Shown here: piece by piece, positions 43,509-54,461 of the stretch
How the letters are laid out: every line of letters begins with the position of its first letter
How positions within the stretch are numbered: the first letter of the stretch is position 1
NCBI GenBank assembly: GCA_025354985.1
Contig: JANXLU010000012.1
Location: forward strand, 121,328-185,327
Length of the DNA: 64,000 nucleotides
Direction of reading: 5' to 3'
DNA from: Chloroflexota bacterium
GTDB lineage: Bacteria > Chloroflexota > Anaerolineae > J036 > Brachytrichaceae
The notes under the pieces: generated by a model
Told to the model about the DNA's origin: nothing
Database searches by the model: none
The model's input: the letters and a program-made list of their open reading frames with translations, nothing else
Translations under genes and position numbers: made by a program

Positions 43509-44699
43509 GTGAGTAGCAACAATACAGAGAGTGCCCCTGCCAACGATGCCGAAAATTTTGCCAAAATGTTCGGCGAGAGTGGCATAGGGCTGGCCGATCC
43601 GCCGAAGCGCAATGATCTTGTGACCGGCCGGATCACCGCGCTCAGTGATCGCGAAATCCTCGTCGATCTTGGCGCAAAATCAGAAGGCATTGTAATGGGC
43701 AAGGAGATCGAAGCTCTGCCCAAGGACTATCGCGTGACCCTCGAAATCGGTCAGGAAGTCTATGCCTATGTCATCACCCCCGAAGACCAGAATGGCAACG
43801 TGGTCCTGAGCATCGCCAAAGCCGTGAACGAGCGCGATTGGCGCACTGTCGAGGAATTGTTTGGCAAGCAGGAAGCCGTGGACAGCATGGTCGCGGGCTT
43901 TAACAAGGGCGGTCTGATCATCAAGATCGGACGACTGCGCGGGTTTGTCCCCGCCAGCCAGCTCAGCCTGCAACATCAGCGGCTCGCCGGCGATGAGACA
44001 CAGCCACCCGAAGTGCGCTATCAGAAACTGGTCGGGCGCAAGACTCTGGTCAAGGTGATCGAAGTCGACCGCGAGCGCAACCGCCTGATCTTGAGCGAGC
44101 GCGCTGCCAGCAAGGAAATTCGCCAGGCCCAGCGCGAGAAGTTCATGAGCGAGGTTCAAGTCGGCGATATTATCGACGGCGAAGTCATTGGTCTGAAAGA
44201 CTTTGGTGTATTTGTCGATCTGGGCAGCACCGATGGCATGGTTCACCTCAGCGAGGTCAGCCATCAGCGCATCAAACATCCTTCCGAAGCCCTAAAGGAA
44301 GGACAGAAGGTCAAGGTCAAGGTAATCTCGGTGGATCGTGAGGGCGGCCGGGTCGGGCTCAGTATCAAGAGCCTGCTCAGCGACCCGTGGAGCGATCTCG
44401 ACAAACGCTTCAAGCCAGGCCAGCTGGTCGAGGCCGAAATTGTGAAGACCCATCCCAAGCACGGCGCGTTTGCCCGCATCAAGGGTGAGGAAGCCATCGA
44501 AGGCCTCATCCCACTGAGCGAGCTCAGCGAGAAGCAAATCTCCACGCCGCGCGAAGTTGTCAAGGAAGGCCAGATTGTTACATTGCGCATCCTCCGGGTT
44601 GAGCCCGAAGCGCGACGCATTGCCCTGAGTCTCAAGCGCGTCAGCTGGAGCGAATACGCGGATCAAGATTGGTCTGAAGAACCGCCCGCCGAAGCATAG
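43509..44699 (+). CDS. rpsA: S1 RNA-binding domain protein, ribosomal protein S1-like (four S1 domains)
   Basis: The 396-residue protein contains four S1 OB-folds, beginning near NDLVTGRITALSDREILVDL, VDSMVAGFNKGGLIIKIGRL, VGDIIDGEVIGLKDFGVFVD and PGQLVEAEIVKTHPKHGAFA. The third has the classic GVFVDLG...GMVHLSEVSH. E. coli S1 has six domains; four-domain forms occur in Gram-positives and others. It binds mRNA on the ribosome. TATAAT (43471-43476) and a good Shine-Dalgarno AAGGA before GTG 43509 make it a leadered gene, in contrast with many leaderless neighbours. Confidence 0.87.
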   Translation: MSSNNTESAPANDAENFAKMFGESGIGLADPPKRNDLVTGRITALSDREILVDLGAKSEGIVMGKEIEALPKDYRVTLEIGQEVYAYVITPEDQNGNVVLSIAKAVNERDWRTVEELFGKQEAVDSMVAGFNKGGLIIKIGRLRGFVPASQLSLQHQRLAGDETQPPEVRYQKLVGRKTLVKVIEVDRERNRLILSERAASKEIRQAQREKFMSEVQVGDIIDGEVIGLKDFGVFVDLGSTDGMVHLSEVSHQRIKHPSEALKEGQKVKVKVISVDREGGRVGLSIKSLLSDPWSDLDKRFKPGQLVEAEIVKTHPKHGAFARIKGEEAIEGLIPLSELSEKQISTPREVVKEGQIVTLRILRVEPEARRIALSLKRVSWSEYADQDWSEEPPAEA

Positions 44700-44724
44700 A
44701 GACTATCCGTTCGTCGATGCATCT

Positions 44725-44770
44725 GGCCAGGTTGCCGACAATTTGTCAGCGATCTGGCCGGTTTTGTTTA
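44725..44770 (+). terminator. Rho-independent terminator of the S1 gene
   Basis: GGCCAG (44725-44730) pairs with CTGGCC (44754-44759). Inner helices TTGC/GCGA and GACA/TGTC surround an ATT loop, and the stem is followed by GGTTTTGTTTA. Confidence 0.85.
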
Positions 44771-44882
44771 ATGCCAATCCAATACTGGAAGCGTATGTCT
44801 GTTCTTTTGCTGAGTTTAACCGGTCAGTTTTGTTGAACGATCAAACCCAACAAATCTTATTGTTTTGTGATATAGGTATACC
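44771..44882 (+). promoter_or_regulatory. Upstream region of clpC with -10-like TATAGG
   Basis: The gene-free interval is AT-rich. TATAGG (44871-44876) ends 6 nt before the GTG start, matching the leaderless spacing although it is a weak -10. No CIRCE- or CtsR-type heptad repeat was evident by eye. Confidence 0.4.
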
Positions 44883-47465
<2,583 letters not shown>

Positions 47466-47481
47466 TCTATTCATTTGCCTT

Positions 47482-47528
47482 GCAGAAAAGACCCAACCGG
47501 TTTCACCGGTTGGGTCTTTTCTGCTTTT
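47482..47528 (+). terminator. Rho-independent terminator of clpC
   Basis: A 19-bp perfect stem GCAGAAAAGACCCAACCGG / CCGGTTGGGTCTTTTCTGC with a TTTCA loop is followed by TTTTGC. The TetR promoter begins just after it. Confidence 0.92.
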
Positions 47529-47533
47529 GCCAC

Positions 47534-47579
47534 TTGACAAATGAATAGAATTCATTTATATTAATGAACGATATTCACT
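47534..47579 (+). promoter_or_regulatory. TetR/P450 promoter with two tandem operators
   Basis: TTGACA (47534-47539) and TATATT (47557-47562) are 17 nt apart. The spacer is exactly the palindrome AATGAAT-AGA-ATTCATT (47540-47556). A second, imperfect copy AATGAAC-GAT-ATTCACT (47563-47579) starts one base after the -10, so the operators flank the -10 box with centres 23 bp apart. Confidence 0.88.
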
Positions 47580-47582
47580 AAT

Positions 47583-48164
47583 ATGGCACGAACGGCAGAT
47601 CCCTCCATGCGCTCGGCAATCATGCAAGCCGCACGGGCGTGCTTTGCGGAGAAAGGCTACAACGCGACGCGGATGAATGACATCGCGGTGCGCGCGGGCG
47701 TGGCTGTAGGGACCATCTATCGCTACTTCAAAACCAAGGAAGCTGTGTGTGGCGCGTTCGCCGATGTGTCAAACGAGCGTATTTTGCAGGAGTCACTACC
47801 GTTGTTGGACGAGGGTCGGTTTTTTGTGGCGCTGGACCGCTCGACACGCATGACCTTGCAAATCATGCGCGAAGAGTTGGACACCTATAAGCTGGCCTAC
47901 CTGATGATCGGCTTTGGCCCATATACCGACTTCAAGCCGAGTGACGTCAGCGTTGCCATGCTCGAACGCTTCAGCCAGAGTATCCGGGCGCGTATCGCCA
48001 CGGGCGAATGTCGCCCCTGTGACCCGTTTGTGACCCTGCAATTGGTGGCCAACCTAATCGAGCGCACCTTTGTAAGCTATCTGCTATTGGGTGCCGGTGA
48101 CATCGGCGAGATCGAAGATGCCATGATTTCATTCATCCAGCACGCGCTGGCTGTTCCCCCATAA
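47583..48164 (+). CDS. TetR-family transcriptional regulator
   Basis: The 193-residue protein has a TetR N-terminal helix-turn-helix (MRSAIMQAARACFAEKGYNA, RAGVAVGTIYRYFKTKEAVC) and a helical ligand-binding domain. The 47534-47579 promoter carries two matching palindromes around the -10, which strongly suggests that it represses itself and the P450 gene 64 nt downstream. The ligand is unknown and is probably a hydrophobic substrate of the P450. Confidence 0.9.
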   Translation: MARTADPSMRSAIMQAARACFAEKGYNATRMNDIAVRAGVAVGTIYRYFKTKEAVCGAFADVSNERILQESLPLLDEGRFFVALDRSTRMTLQIMREELDTYKLAYLMIGFGPYTDFKPSDVSVAMLERFSQSIRARIATGECRPCDPFVTLQLVANLIERTFVSYLLLGAGDIGEIEDAMISFIQHALAVPP

Positions 48165-48228
48165 CCCGCCGGTTCTCCGGCACGAGCGCAGCGCACGATC
48201 ACGTAGCCGCAACCGAGGTAATAAATCA

Positions 48229-49608
48229 ATGACAGTAGAAACCATGCCGAAGGCGGGATCATCCGCGCCTGCCCCATATACCTATGCCGAGCAGCCCGGG
48301 CTGCCCTACTTAGGCACCATGCTCAGCTTTGTGCATGACCCCATCGCCTATGAAGTTGGTCTGCGCAAGACCGCCGATATGGTGGCCACCAACGGGTTTG
48401 GCCGGCGGTTCTATGCCATCAGCCATCCCGGTCTGATCGAGGATGTGCTGGTGACCAAGAATGCCCACTTCCGCAAGGCCGCCGGGTTGCGCTCCCTTAC
48501 CGGAATTTTTGGGAACGGTCTGCTCACCAGTGATGGTGACTTTTGGCTGCGCCAACGCCGCCTGGCTTCACCCGCATTTCACCGTCAGCGCATTGCGGCC
48601 TATGCCGATCAAATGGTGCAATTTACCCATCGTATGCTGGACGGGTGGCGGCACGGCGGGGTGCTTGACCTGCACCAGGAGATGATGCACCTGACGCTCA
48701 ACGTCGTGGCCAGCTGTCTATTTGGCACGGACACATCTGCGGAAGCCGCGAGAATTGGGCATGCCCTCGATGCCGTCATGAGCCTGCTAAACAATCAAGG
48801 GCTGATCAAGCTTGCCCAGAGTATGCTGCGCATCCGCACCCGTGAGCATCGCGCATTTGACGCCGGCATCAAAATGCTGGACGAGGTCGTCTACGGGATC
48901 ATTCATGTGCGCAAGAACAGTGATGATGATCGTGGTGATCTGCTCTCAATGTTCCTGGCTGCGCGCGACGAAGATGGCAGCCGGATGAGCGATCAGCAGT
49001 TGCATGACGAGTGCCTGACGATGCTTATCGCCGGTCACGAAACCACCGCGCTGGCATTGTCTTGGGCCTGGTATGAGTTGACACAGAAACCTGAAGTTGC
49101 AGCCCTCATGCGCGCCGAGCTCGCGCAAGTGCTGGGCGACCGGGCGCCTGCCGTCGCAGATTTGTCTGCGCTACCGTATACCTCCCAAGTCATCACCGAG
49201 ACCATGCGCCTGCATCCGCCGGCCTGGAATATCTCGCGAGAAGCGCTGACCGACGTTGAAATTGGCGGACACACAATTCCCGCCGGTACCGAGATCCTGA
49301 TGAGCCAATATGCTGTGCATCGGCATCCCGACTATTATGACAACCCGGATGCCTTTAAGCCCGAGCGCTGGTCTGGCGACCTGGCCAAGACCCTGCCCAA
49401 ATATGCCTACTTCCCCTTTGGTGGCGGGCCGCGCTTGTGTATCGGGCAACAGTTCGCTCAAATGGAAGCGATACTTATCCTGGCCACCATGGCCCAGCGC
49501 TTCGACCTGGACCTTGTCCCGGGCCAGCGCATCGTTCCCCAACCCAGCATCACCTTGCGACCCAAGTATGGGCTCAAAGTAAAACTTCGCTCACCAAGGA
49601 TTGGGTAA
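48229..49608 (+). CDS. Cytochrome P450
   Basis: The 459-residue P450 has the I-helix oxygen motif AGHETTALAL, the ExxR motif in ETMRLHPPAW, PERW, and the haem loop FPFGGGPRLCIGQQFAQ with the axial Cys. The long form and the ATTFP-like K-helix region are reminiscent of CYP102 or CYP4-like fatty-acid hydroxylases. It is soluble, with no N-terminal anchor. It needs separate redox partners, none of which are adjacent. It is likely controlled by the TetR gene upstream. A Shine-Dalgarno GAGGT lies before the ATG. Confidence 0.95.
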   Translation: MTVETMPKAGSSAPAPYTYAEQPGLPYLGTMLSFVHDPIAYEVGLRKTADMVATNGFGRRFYAISHPGLIEDVLVTKNAHFRKAAGLRSLTGIFGNGLLTSDGDFWLRQRRLASPAFHRQRIAAYADQMVQFTHRMLDGWRHGGVLDLHQEMMHLTLNVVASCLFGTDTSAEAARIGHALDAVMSLLNNQGLIKLAQSMLRIRTREHRAFDAGIKMLDEVVYGIIHVRKNSDDDRGDLLSMFLAARDEDGSRMSDQQLHDECLTMLIAGHETTALALSWAWYELTQKPEVAALMRAELAQVLGDRAPAVADLSALPYTSQVITETMRLHPPAWNISREALTDVEIGGHTIPAGTEILMSQYAVHRHPDYYDNPDAFKPERWSGDLAKTLPKYAYFPFGGGPRLCIGQQFAQMEAILILATMAQRFDLDLVPGQRIVPQPSITLRPKYGLKVKLRSPRIG

Positions 49609-49773
49609 ATACTTTAGCCACCAGTAAGGCATCCTGAGCGCAACCTTGCGAGTGCTCCCAACTAATCGCTTTGCCTCACTGCCAGCTTGCAGTCGAAGGA
49701 CGGCGACCAAGGCGAATTCCTCCACGTCCACCTTCGGCAGGTTTAACCCACCCTTACGTGATAAGCTCTCGGT

Positions 49774-50565
49774 ATGGCGGGACAACTTGGTCGGCTAAGC
49801 ATCACAGCACTGGTATCACTATTGCTCGGCTGTGCCTCAGCCACGCCCGTGCAGACTTCACCCACGCCAACCCTCCCCGACGCAGCCACGCCAGCGCGAA
49901 CCTCAGTCCCAGTTGTGGCTACCGCCAGGCCTGAACCTAAAGTCACACCTGCGCCGACCACCCGCGTGCCAGTCACCCTTGCAACTACCGGAAAGCCCAC
50001 CCTGCCCAACCCAAGCCCGGAACTTATGCGCCGGTTGCGCGCGGTCGCACCCGAAGTCACACTCAAGCCGGGTGCTGCGCTCAACGCGCTCCCTTCAGTC
50101 CGTGTCGATCTGCCGGGTACGCCGGTCAATCCGGAGCCCAGCGTGACGCTGTCCGCGCTGCTGGCCGAGCGAAAGGCGCTGCGGGCCATCGTGTATTTCT
50201 ACGCCGCGGATGACACCTCGCTGTGAACAGAGCAAGCGGTAACGTTCCGCGACCGTCTCGTTGAGATGGAAAAGACAGGGGTTACGGTGATCGGCGTGAG
50301 CCCGGATGGCATCGCTTCGCACCATGCCTGGCGTCTCAAACAAAACCTGAACTTCCCACTGGTTGCCGATGAAAACGGTGCGCTGTGCACCGCTCTGGGT
50401 GCGTGCAGCGCGTTTGCACCCGGACAATACAATTACATCGAGCGCACGGCGTATGTCGTTCAGACCACCGCCGCCGGTCTGGTGCTCCAGGATGTCTTCT
50501 CCATAAACGGACCCGAGGATCAAATCACGGCGCTGATAAATACTGTGTTGTCCGCACCCAACTAA
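49774..50565 (+). CDS. Selenocysteine-containing peroxiredoxin lipoprotein (Bcp/PrxQ-like), TGA = Sec151
   Basis: The frame is open from ATG 49774 to 50565 except for TGA at 50224-50226; if it is read as selenocysteine the protein has 263 residues. N-terminus: signal peptide with lipobox LLLGC (Cys20), then a Pro/Thr-rich spacer of about 90 residues. The peroxiredoxin domain starts near residue 125. VYFYAADDTSL-U-TEQAVTF aligns with the Bcp active site YFYP...TPGCT...: the TGA sits exactly at the peroxidatic Cys and the catalytic Thr is kept. The resolving Cys five residues on is Val, so it would be 1-Cys/1-Sec. It should reduce peroxides outside the membrane. The downstream hairpin fits a SECIS. 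A point mutation or sequencing error is the alternative. Confidence 0.82.
50224..50269 (+). promoter_or_regulatory. Predicted bacterial SECIS element after the in-frame TGA
   Basis: CCGTCTC (50253-50259) pairs with GAGATGG (50263-50269), seven pairs including one G-U, closing the loop GTT. The loop begins with G, 33 nt after the TGA, within the 16-37 nt range known for bacterial SECIS elements. It would bind SelB. Confidence 0.65.
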
Positions 50566-50592
50566 GCACGGTTGCGCGCATACAATCGCCCA

Positions 50593-51024
50593 ATGAACAA
50601 TCTCACTGACAAGCAGCGTACCTACGTAGAGAGTCATCACCAGGCGGCAATGATCACCATTGGCGAGGACGGCATCCCAAAAGCCGTGCGCGTCGCAGTG
50701 GCTGTGGTGGATGGCAAACTTTGGAGCAGCGGCACTGCCGCCCGGGTGCGCACCGAGCGCTTGCGGACCAACCCTGCGTGCACGCTGTATCTCATCGATC
50801 CAGGATATTCGTTTCTAACACTTGAGACCACCGTCCGGCTGATCGAGGGCCCGGACGTGCCCGCGCTCAGCGTCAACCTGTTTCGCACCATGCAAAATAT
50901 GCCCACCGGCGATATCGCCTGGTTTGGCAAACCCATGCCCGAAGCCGACTTTATTGCCGCCATGGCTGCGGATCATCGCTTGATTTATGAGTTTGAAGTG
51001 ACCCGCGCATACGGCACGACCTAG
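50593..51024 (+). CDS. Pyridoxamine 5'-phosphate oxidase-like FMN/F420-binding split-barrel protein
   Basis: The 143-residue protein has the split-barrel pattern: AAMITIGEDGIPKAVRVAVA, WSSGTAARVRTERLRTNPAC and YSFLTLETTVRLIEGPDVPA. It resembles the F420-dependent PPOX class; the cofactor cannot be decided by eye. I chose the ATG at 50593 over 50572 because TACAAT (50581-50586) ends exactly 6 nt before it. It lies just downstream of the selenoprotein gene, but with its own leaderless promoter. Confidence 0.78.
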   Translation: MNNLTDKQRTYVESHHQAAMITIGEDGIPKAVRVAVAVVDGKLWSSGTAARVRTERLRTNPACTLYLIDPGYSFLTLETTVRLIEGPDVPALSVNLFRTMQNMPTGDIAWFGKPMPEADFIAAMAADHRLIYEFEVTRAYGTT

Positions 51025-51077
51025 ACGGGATTTGTGAACCCAACCATACCGGCACCATGTAGTGCACGGCCCGCCAT

Positions 51078-52757
51078 ATGCAACCAGATTACTTTGATCT
51101 CGGCGCCCATAGCCACACGATAACAACCACGTCCCCTGAAGCACAACTCTGGTTTGACCGTGGATTGATCTGGTGCTACGGCTTTAACCATGAGGAGGCC
51201 GTGCGTTGCTTCCAAAAAGTCGTGGCAGCCGACGACGGCTGTGCCATGGGCTGGTGGGGCATCGCTCATGCCTCCGGTGCCAACTACAACCGCACCTATG
51301 AGGCATTTGAGCCCGATGACCTGCGCATCGCGTTTGCAACCGCGCATCACGCTACGGGACAGGCACTGGCGCGGTCGGCTGGCGCATCTCCAGTTGAGCA
51401 GGCGCTCATCCTCACCTCTCGGGCGCGTTTTCCACGTCCGGTCGTGGAAGATGAACCCGAATTTTGGAGGTGGATTGAAGACTATGTCGTGGCTTTGCGA
51501 CCCGTCCACGCCGCGTTTACAAACGATCATGACGTGTGCGCCTTGTTCGCCGAGGCCTTGATAAATCGCACACCCTGGACCTTGTGGGATCTCCGAACCG
51601 GTCAACCGACTGAAGGCGCGCACACGCTAGAAGCAATTCAGGTGGCAGAGAACGCGATGGCGCAGGCGGATCGCGATGGTCGGCCGCAAAACCCGGGGGT
51701 GCTCCACGTATATGTGCACACGATGGAGATGTCGCCCTTCCCGGAACGAGCGCTGCGCGCCGCCGATGGATTGCGGGACTGTGCACCCGATAGCGGTCAC
51801 CTTCAGCACATGCCCTCGCATATCGATATATTGTGCGGCGACTATCAGGCCGGCATGATGGCCAATCACAAGGCGATCATTGCCGACCGTGCATACGTTT
51901 TGCGCGAGGGGATGATGAACCTATACACTACCTATCGCGTCCATAACCTGCATTTCAAAACCTACGCGGCCATGTTCCTGGGTCAATTTCAGCCCGCGCT
52001 TCAAGCTGCTCAGGAAATCATCCTAAATCTCCCGGAATCCTATCTACGCATGTCGGGCGGGGCGATGGCGGACTGGGCCGAAGCATTTGTGCCTATGCAG
52101 TTTCACGTCCTGGTTCGGTTTGGCCGCTGGGAACAAATTTTGTCGCTGCCCTTCCCCGGAGACAAAAACTTATATGCTTTCACCACGGCGTTGCAGCATT
52201 ATGCGCGTGGCGTGGCCCATGCGGTCCGCGGCGAACTGGCGGCTGCCCGGCTGGAACAACTGTTGTTCATTCAGGCAGCCGCCCGAGTGCCCGATTCGCG
52301 CACGTTGTTTACCAACAGCTGTGCGGATATCCTGGCAATCGCGCGCGAAATGCTCTCCGGCGAGGTGGAGTACCGTGCGGCCAACTTTGACGCGGCCTTT
52401 TCCCATCTCCATGAAAGCGTCCGGCTCGATGAAAGCCTGCCCTATGACGAGCCTTGGGGCTGGATGCAGCCACCGCGCCACGCCCTGGGCGCACTGTTGC
52501 TGGAACAGAATCGCATTGCTGAAGCGGTCGTGGTATATCGGGCCGACCTGGGCTTTGATCCCACAACCCCGCGTCCTTCACGCCACCCTGACAACGTTTG
52601 GAGCCTCCACGGCTATGTCGAGTGTCTGAACAAGCTCGGCCGGCCCGATGAAGTCGCACTGTTTCAACCCCGCCTGGACCTTGCGCTCGCTCGTGCGGAT
52701 GCCGGCATCGGCGCCAGCTGCTTCTGCCGGGGCCTGTCCGTTTGCGCCTGTGACTAG
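51078..52757 (+). CDS. Tetratricopeptide-repeat protein
   Basis: The 559-residue soluble protein starts with the conserved block FDLGAHSHTITTTSPEAQLW, GLIWCYGFNHEEAVRCFQKV and MGWWGIAHASGANYN. It continues with degenerate TPR helices and HVYVHTMEMSPFPERALRAA. The Cys-rich end (GASCFCRGLSVCAC) is a feature of this family. It resembles bacterial TPR proteins related to TTC38; the function is unknown. There is no signal peptide. Confidence 0.8.
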   Translation: MQPDYFDLGAHSHTITTTSPEAQLWFDRGLIWCYGFNHEEAVRCFQKVVAADDGCAMGWWGIAHASGANYNRTYEAFEPDDLRIAFATAHHATGQALARSAGASPVEQALILTSRARFPRPVVEDEPEFWRWIEDYVVALRPVHAAFTNDHDVCALFAEALINRTPWTLWDLRTGQPTEGAHTLEAIQVAENAMAQADRDGRPQNPGVLHVYVHTMEMSPFPERALRAADGLRDCAPDSGHLQHMPSHIDILCGDYQAGMMANHKAIIADRAYVLREGMMNLYTTYRVHNLHFKTYAAMFLGQFQPALQAAQEIILNLPESYLRMSGGAMADWAEAFVPMQFHVLVRFGRWEQILSLPFPGDKNLYAFTTALQHYARGVAHAVRGELAAARLEQLLFIQAAARVPDSRTLFTNSCADILAIAREMLSGEVEYRAANFDAAFSHLHESVRLDESLPYDEPWGWMQPPRHALGALLLEQNRIAEAVVVYRADLGFDPTTPRPSRHPDNVWSLHGYVECLNKLGRPDEVALFQPRLDLALARADAGIGASCFCRGLSVCACD

Positions 52758-52794
52758 CCCACCAATTTTTTGGGTGTTGGGTTAAACTAATGCA

Positions 52795-53661
52795 ATGCGG
52801 CTCGGACTAAACGGCGGATTTTTGCCGGCGGACATGGCGGACATGACGCCCGCGATGTGTCGGCGCGTGCGCGATCTCGGCTTTTCGGGAGTCTTCACCC
52901 GGTTTGCACACAACGATCCACGCACCGCGTCGCACGCGTCCGCAACACGTGTAAAGGATCTTCTTGCGAGTCACGGGTTGCGCATGTTTCAAGCAACCGG
53001 GTTTTGGCAGAACCTGATCACTCCCGACGAAGCGATTCGCACCGAATCCGTCAACACACTGTGCGCCGCAATTCGCCTCGCGGGTTGGCTGGGTTCCCAA
53101 GCCATCGATACTGGTCCGGGCAGCATGAACCCGCGCGGGCCCTGGTTTCCACACCCGGGCAATTGGACCAGCTCCGCGCGCGCCCAACTTGTTAAAAGCC
53201 TGCGTGCCTGCGCACCGGTCGCCCGGGATTGCAATGTCATTCTCAGCATGGAAGGGCATCAACTCGTGACGTTGGAATCTGCTCGGGTAATGGCGGAGGT
53301 CCTTGACGCCGTGGATTCTCCATGGGTTGCCTGTGACTATGATTCCGCCAACTGGATCACGTTACATGAGGTGTATGACACAACGACCGCGCTTAACAAT
53401 CACTTTGACGTCCTGGGTAACCGAATCGTCAGCTGTCATGCCAAGGACATCTGGGCCCAGGATGCGCTGGCGCTGCACCTGCAAGATGGCTGCCCGGGTA
53501 CCGGGCTGATGGATTTTCGAACCCTGTTAGTGCGGATGCACGCGCTTTCACCCGACTTACCCGTGCTACCGGAGGGCTGTGCCGTGGATGACTTGGCGGG
53601 TGTAGTAGCGTTGTTTCGCGGGTTGGCTGCCAAGTTAAACCTGCCCATCCTGGACTCATGA
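52795..53661 (+). CDS. Sugar phosphate isomerase/epimerase family TIM-barrel protein
   Basis: The 288-residue protein belongs to the xylose isomerase-like TIM barrel (AP endonuclease 2) family. It has RLGLNGGFLPADMADMTPAM at the start, VILSMEGHQLVTLES (metal-ligand Glu), VACDYDSANWITLHE, IVSCHAKDIWAQD (His/Asp ligands) and CPGTGLMDFRTLL. It probably isomerises a sugar or an inositol derivative. TAAACT (52783-52788) ends 6 nt before the ATG, so it is leaderless. It overlaps the following SDR gene (ATGA), forming an operon for carbohydrate catabolism. Confidence 0.82.
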   Translation: MRLGLNGGFLPADMADMTPAMCRRVRDLGFSGVFTRFAHNDPRTASHASATRVKDLLASHGLRMFQATGFWQNLITPDEAIRTESVNTLCAAIRLAGWLGSQAIDTGPGSMNPRGPWFPHPGNWTSSARAQLVKSLRACAPVARDCNVILSMEGHQLVTLESARVMAEVLDAVDSPWVACDYDSANWITLHEVYDTTTALNNHFDVLGNRIVSCHAKDIWAQDALALHLQDGCPGTGLMDFRTLLVRMHALSPDLPVLPEGCAVDDLAGVVALFRGLAAKLNLPILDS

Positions 53662-54419
53662 ATAAGCTTCGGTATGCGGCACCCGTTGAGCCGCGCGTGG
53701 CAATCATCACCGGAGGCGCACGCGGCATCGGCGCGGCGACGGCGTTGCGTCTGGCGGAGGCCGGCAGGGACATCGTTATTGCGGATATGCTGGACGTAGA
53801 GGCCTCCCAAACCATACGCGACGTGCAAGCGCTGGGGCGTCGCGCCATGTATTTGAAAGTTGATGTCAGCAATGAACAGGCGGTCACAGACATGGTGAAC
53901 CAGACGATGGTGGCTTTTGGCCGGCTGGACATCCTCGTCTGTTGTGCGGGTATTTTTGGTGTTGAGACGCCCTATCTAAAAATCACCTCGGACACGTTTG
54001 CGCGCTGTCTAGCCATCAACGTAATGGGTGTACATTTTGCACACCAGGCCGCCATCCCGCACATGCTGGCACAAGGCTGGGGGCGGTGCGTCAGTATCAC
54101 GTCTGGTGCGCGGCTGGGTGCCACTCACAACGTGCCCTATGGCGTGTCAAAAGGCGCGGTTTGGTCGCTGGTGATGGCACTGGGAAACGCGTATCCCAGC
54201 CAGGGTGTTTTTGTAAACGGAGTTGAACCCGGTCGTGCACTCACCGAGATGGTGGTGCCACGATTCACGCCCGAGCACCTTGCCAATCCCGGCATCCCGA
54301 TTGGCCGCTATTCCGACGCGAATGAGGTCAGCGAGGTGATTGAATTCCTGACCTCGGAACGCAACACCTATACCACCGGCGCCGTTTGGAGCGTCAAGGG
54401 TGCCAGCGGATGGAGCTAA
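53658..54419 (+). CDS. Short-chain dehydrogenase/reductase (FabG-like)
   Basis: The 253-residue SDR has the NAD(P) motif GGARGIGAATALRL, the structural CCAGIFG, and the catalytic Ser and Tyr-x3-Lys in SITSGARLGATHNVPYGVSK. The substrate loop is FVNGVEPGRALTEMV. It is translationally coupled to the sugar isomerase-like gene (overlap of 4 nt), so it probably oxidises or reduces a sugar or polyol in the same pathway. An aldo/keto reductase follows. Confidence 0.88.
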   Translation: MNKLRYAAPVEPRVAIITGGARGIGAATALRLAEAGRDIVIADMLDVEASQTIRDVQALGRRAMYLKVDVSNEQAVTDMVNQTMVAFGRLDILVCCAGIFGVETPYLKITSDTFARCLAINVMGVHFAHQAAIPHMLAQGWGRCVSITSGARLGATHNVPYGVSKGAVWSLVMALGNAYPSQGVFVNGVEPGRALTEMVVPRFTPEHLANPGIPIGRYSDANEVSEVIEFLTSERNTYTTGAVWSVKGASGWS

Positions 54420-54461
54420 TTTGCGGGTCGCACTCGCCCGCTAATAATGTGCAATGACCAC

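Noticed and set aside
49591..49785. Leftward 64-codon frame between P450 and the selenoprotein gene
   Set aside because: It looks faintly protein-like (STRKVALRMPYWWLKYL) but matches no family I know, has no promoter and overlaps both neighbours' ends.
49774..50226. Short 150-residue lipoprotein ending at the TGA, followed by a separate 99-codon gene
   Set aside because: The split cuts the peroxiredoxin active site and both parts are in the same frame; the second part has no promoter or Shine-Dalgarno of its own.
50236..50250. GCGG-TAACGTT-CCGC hairpin as the SECIS
   Set aside because: Only four pairs and the loop does not begin with G; the hairpin at 50253-50269 fits the bacterial SECIS rules better.
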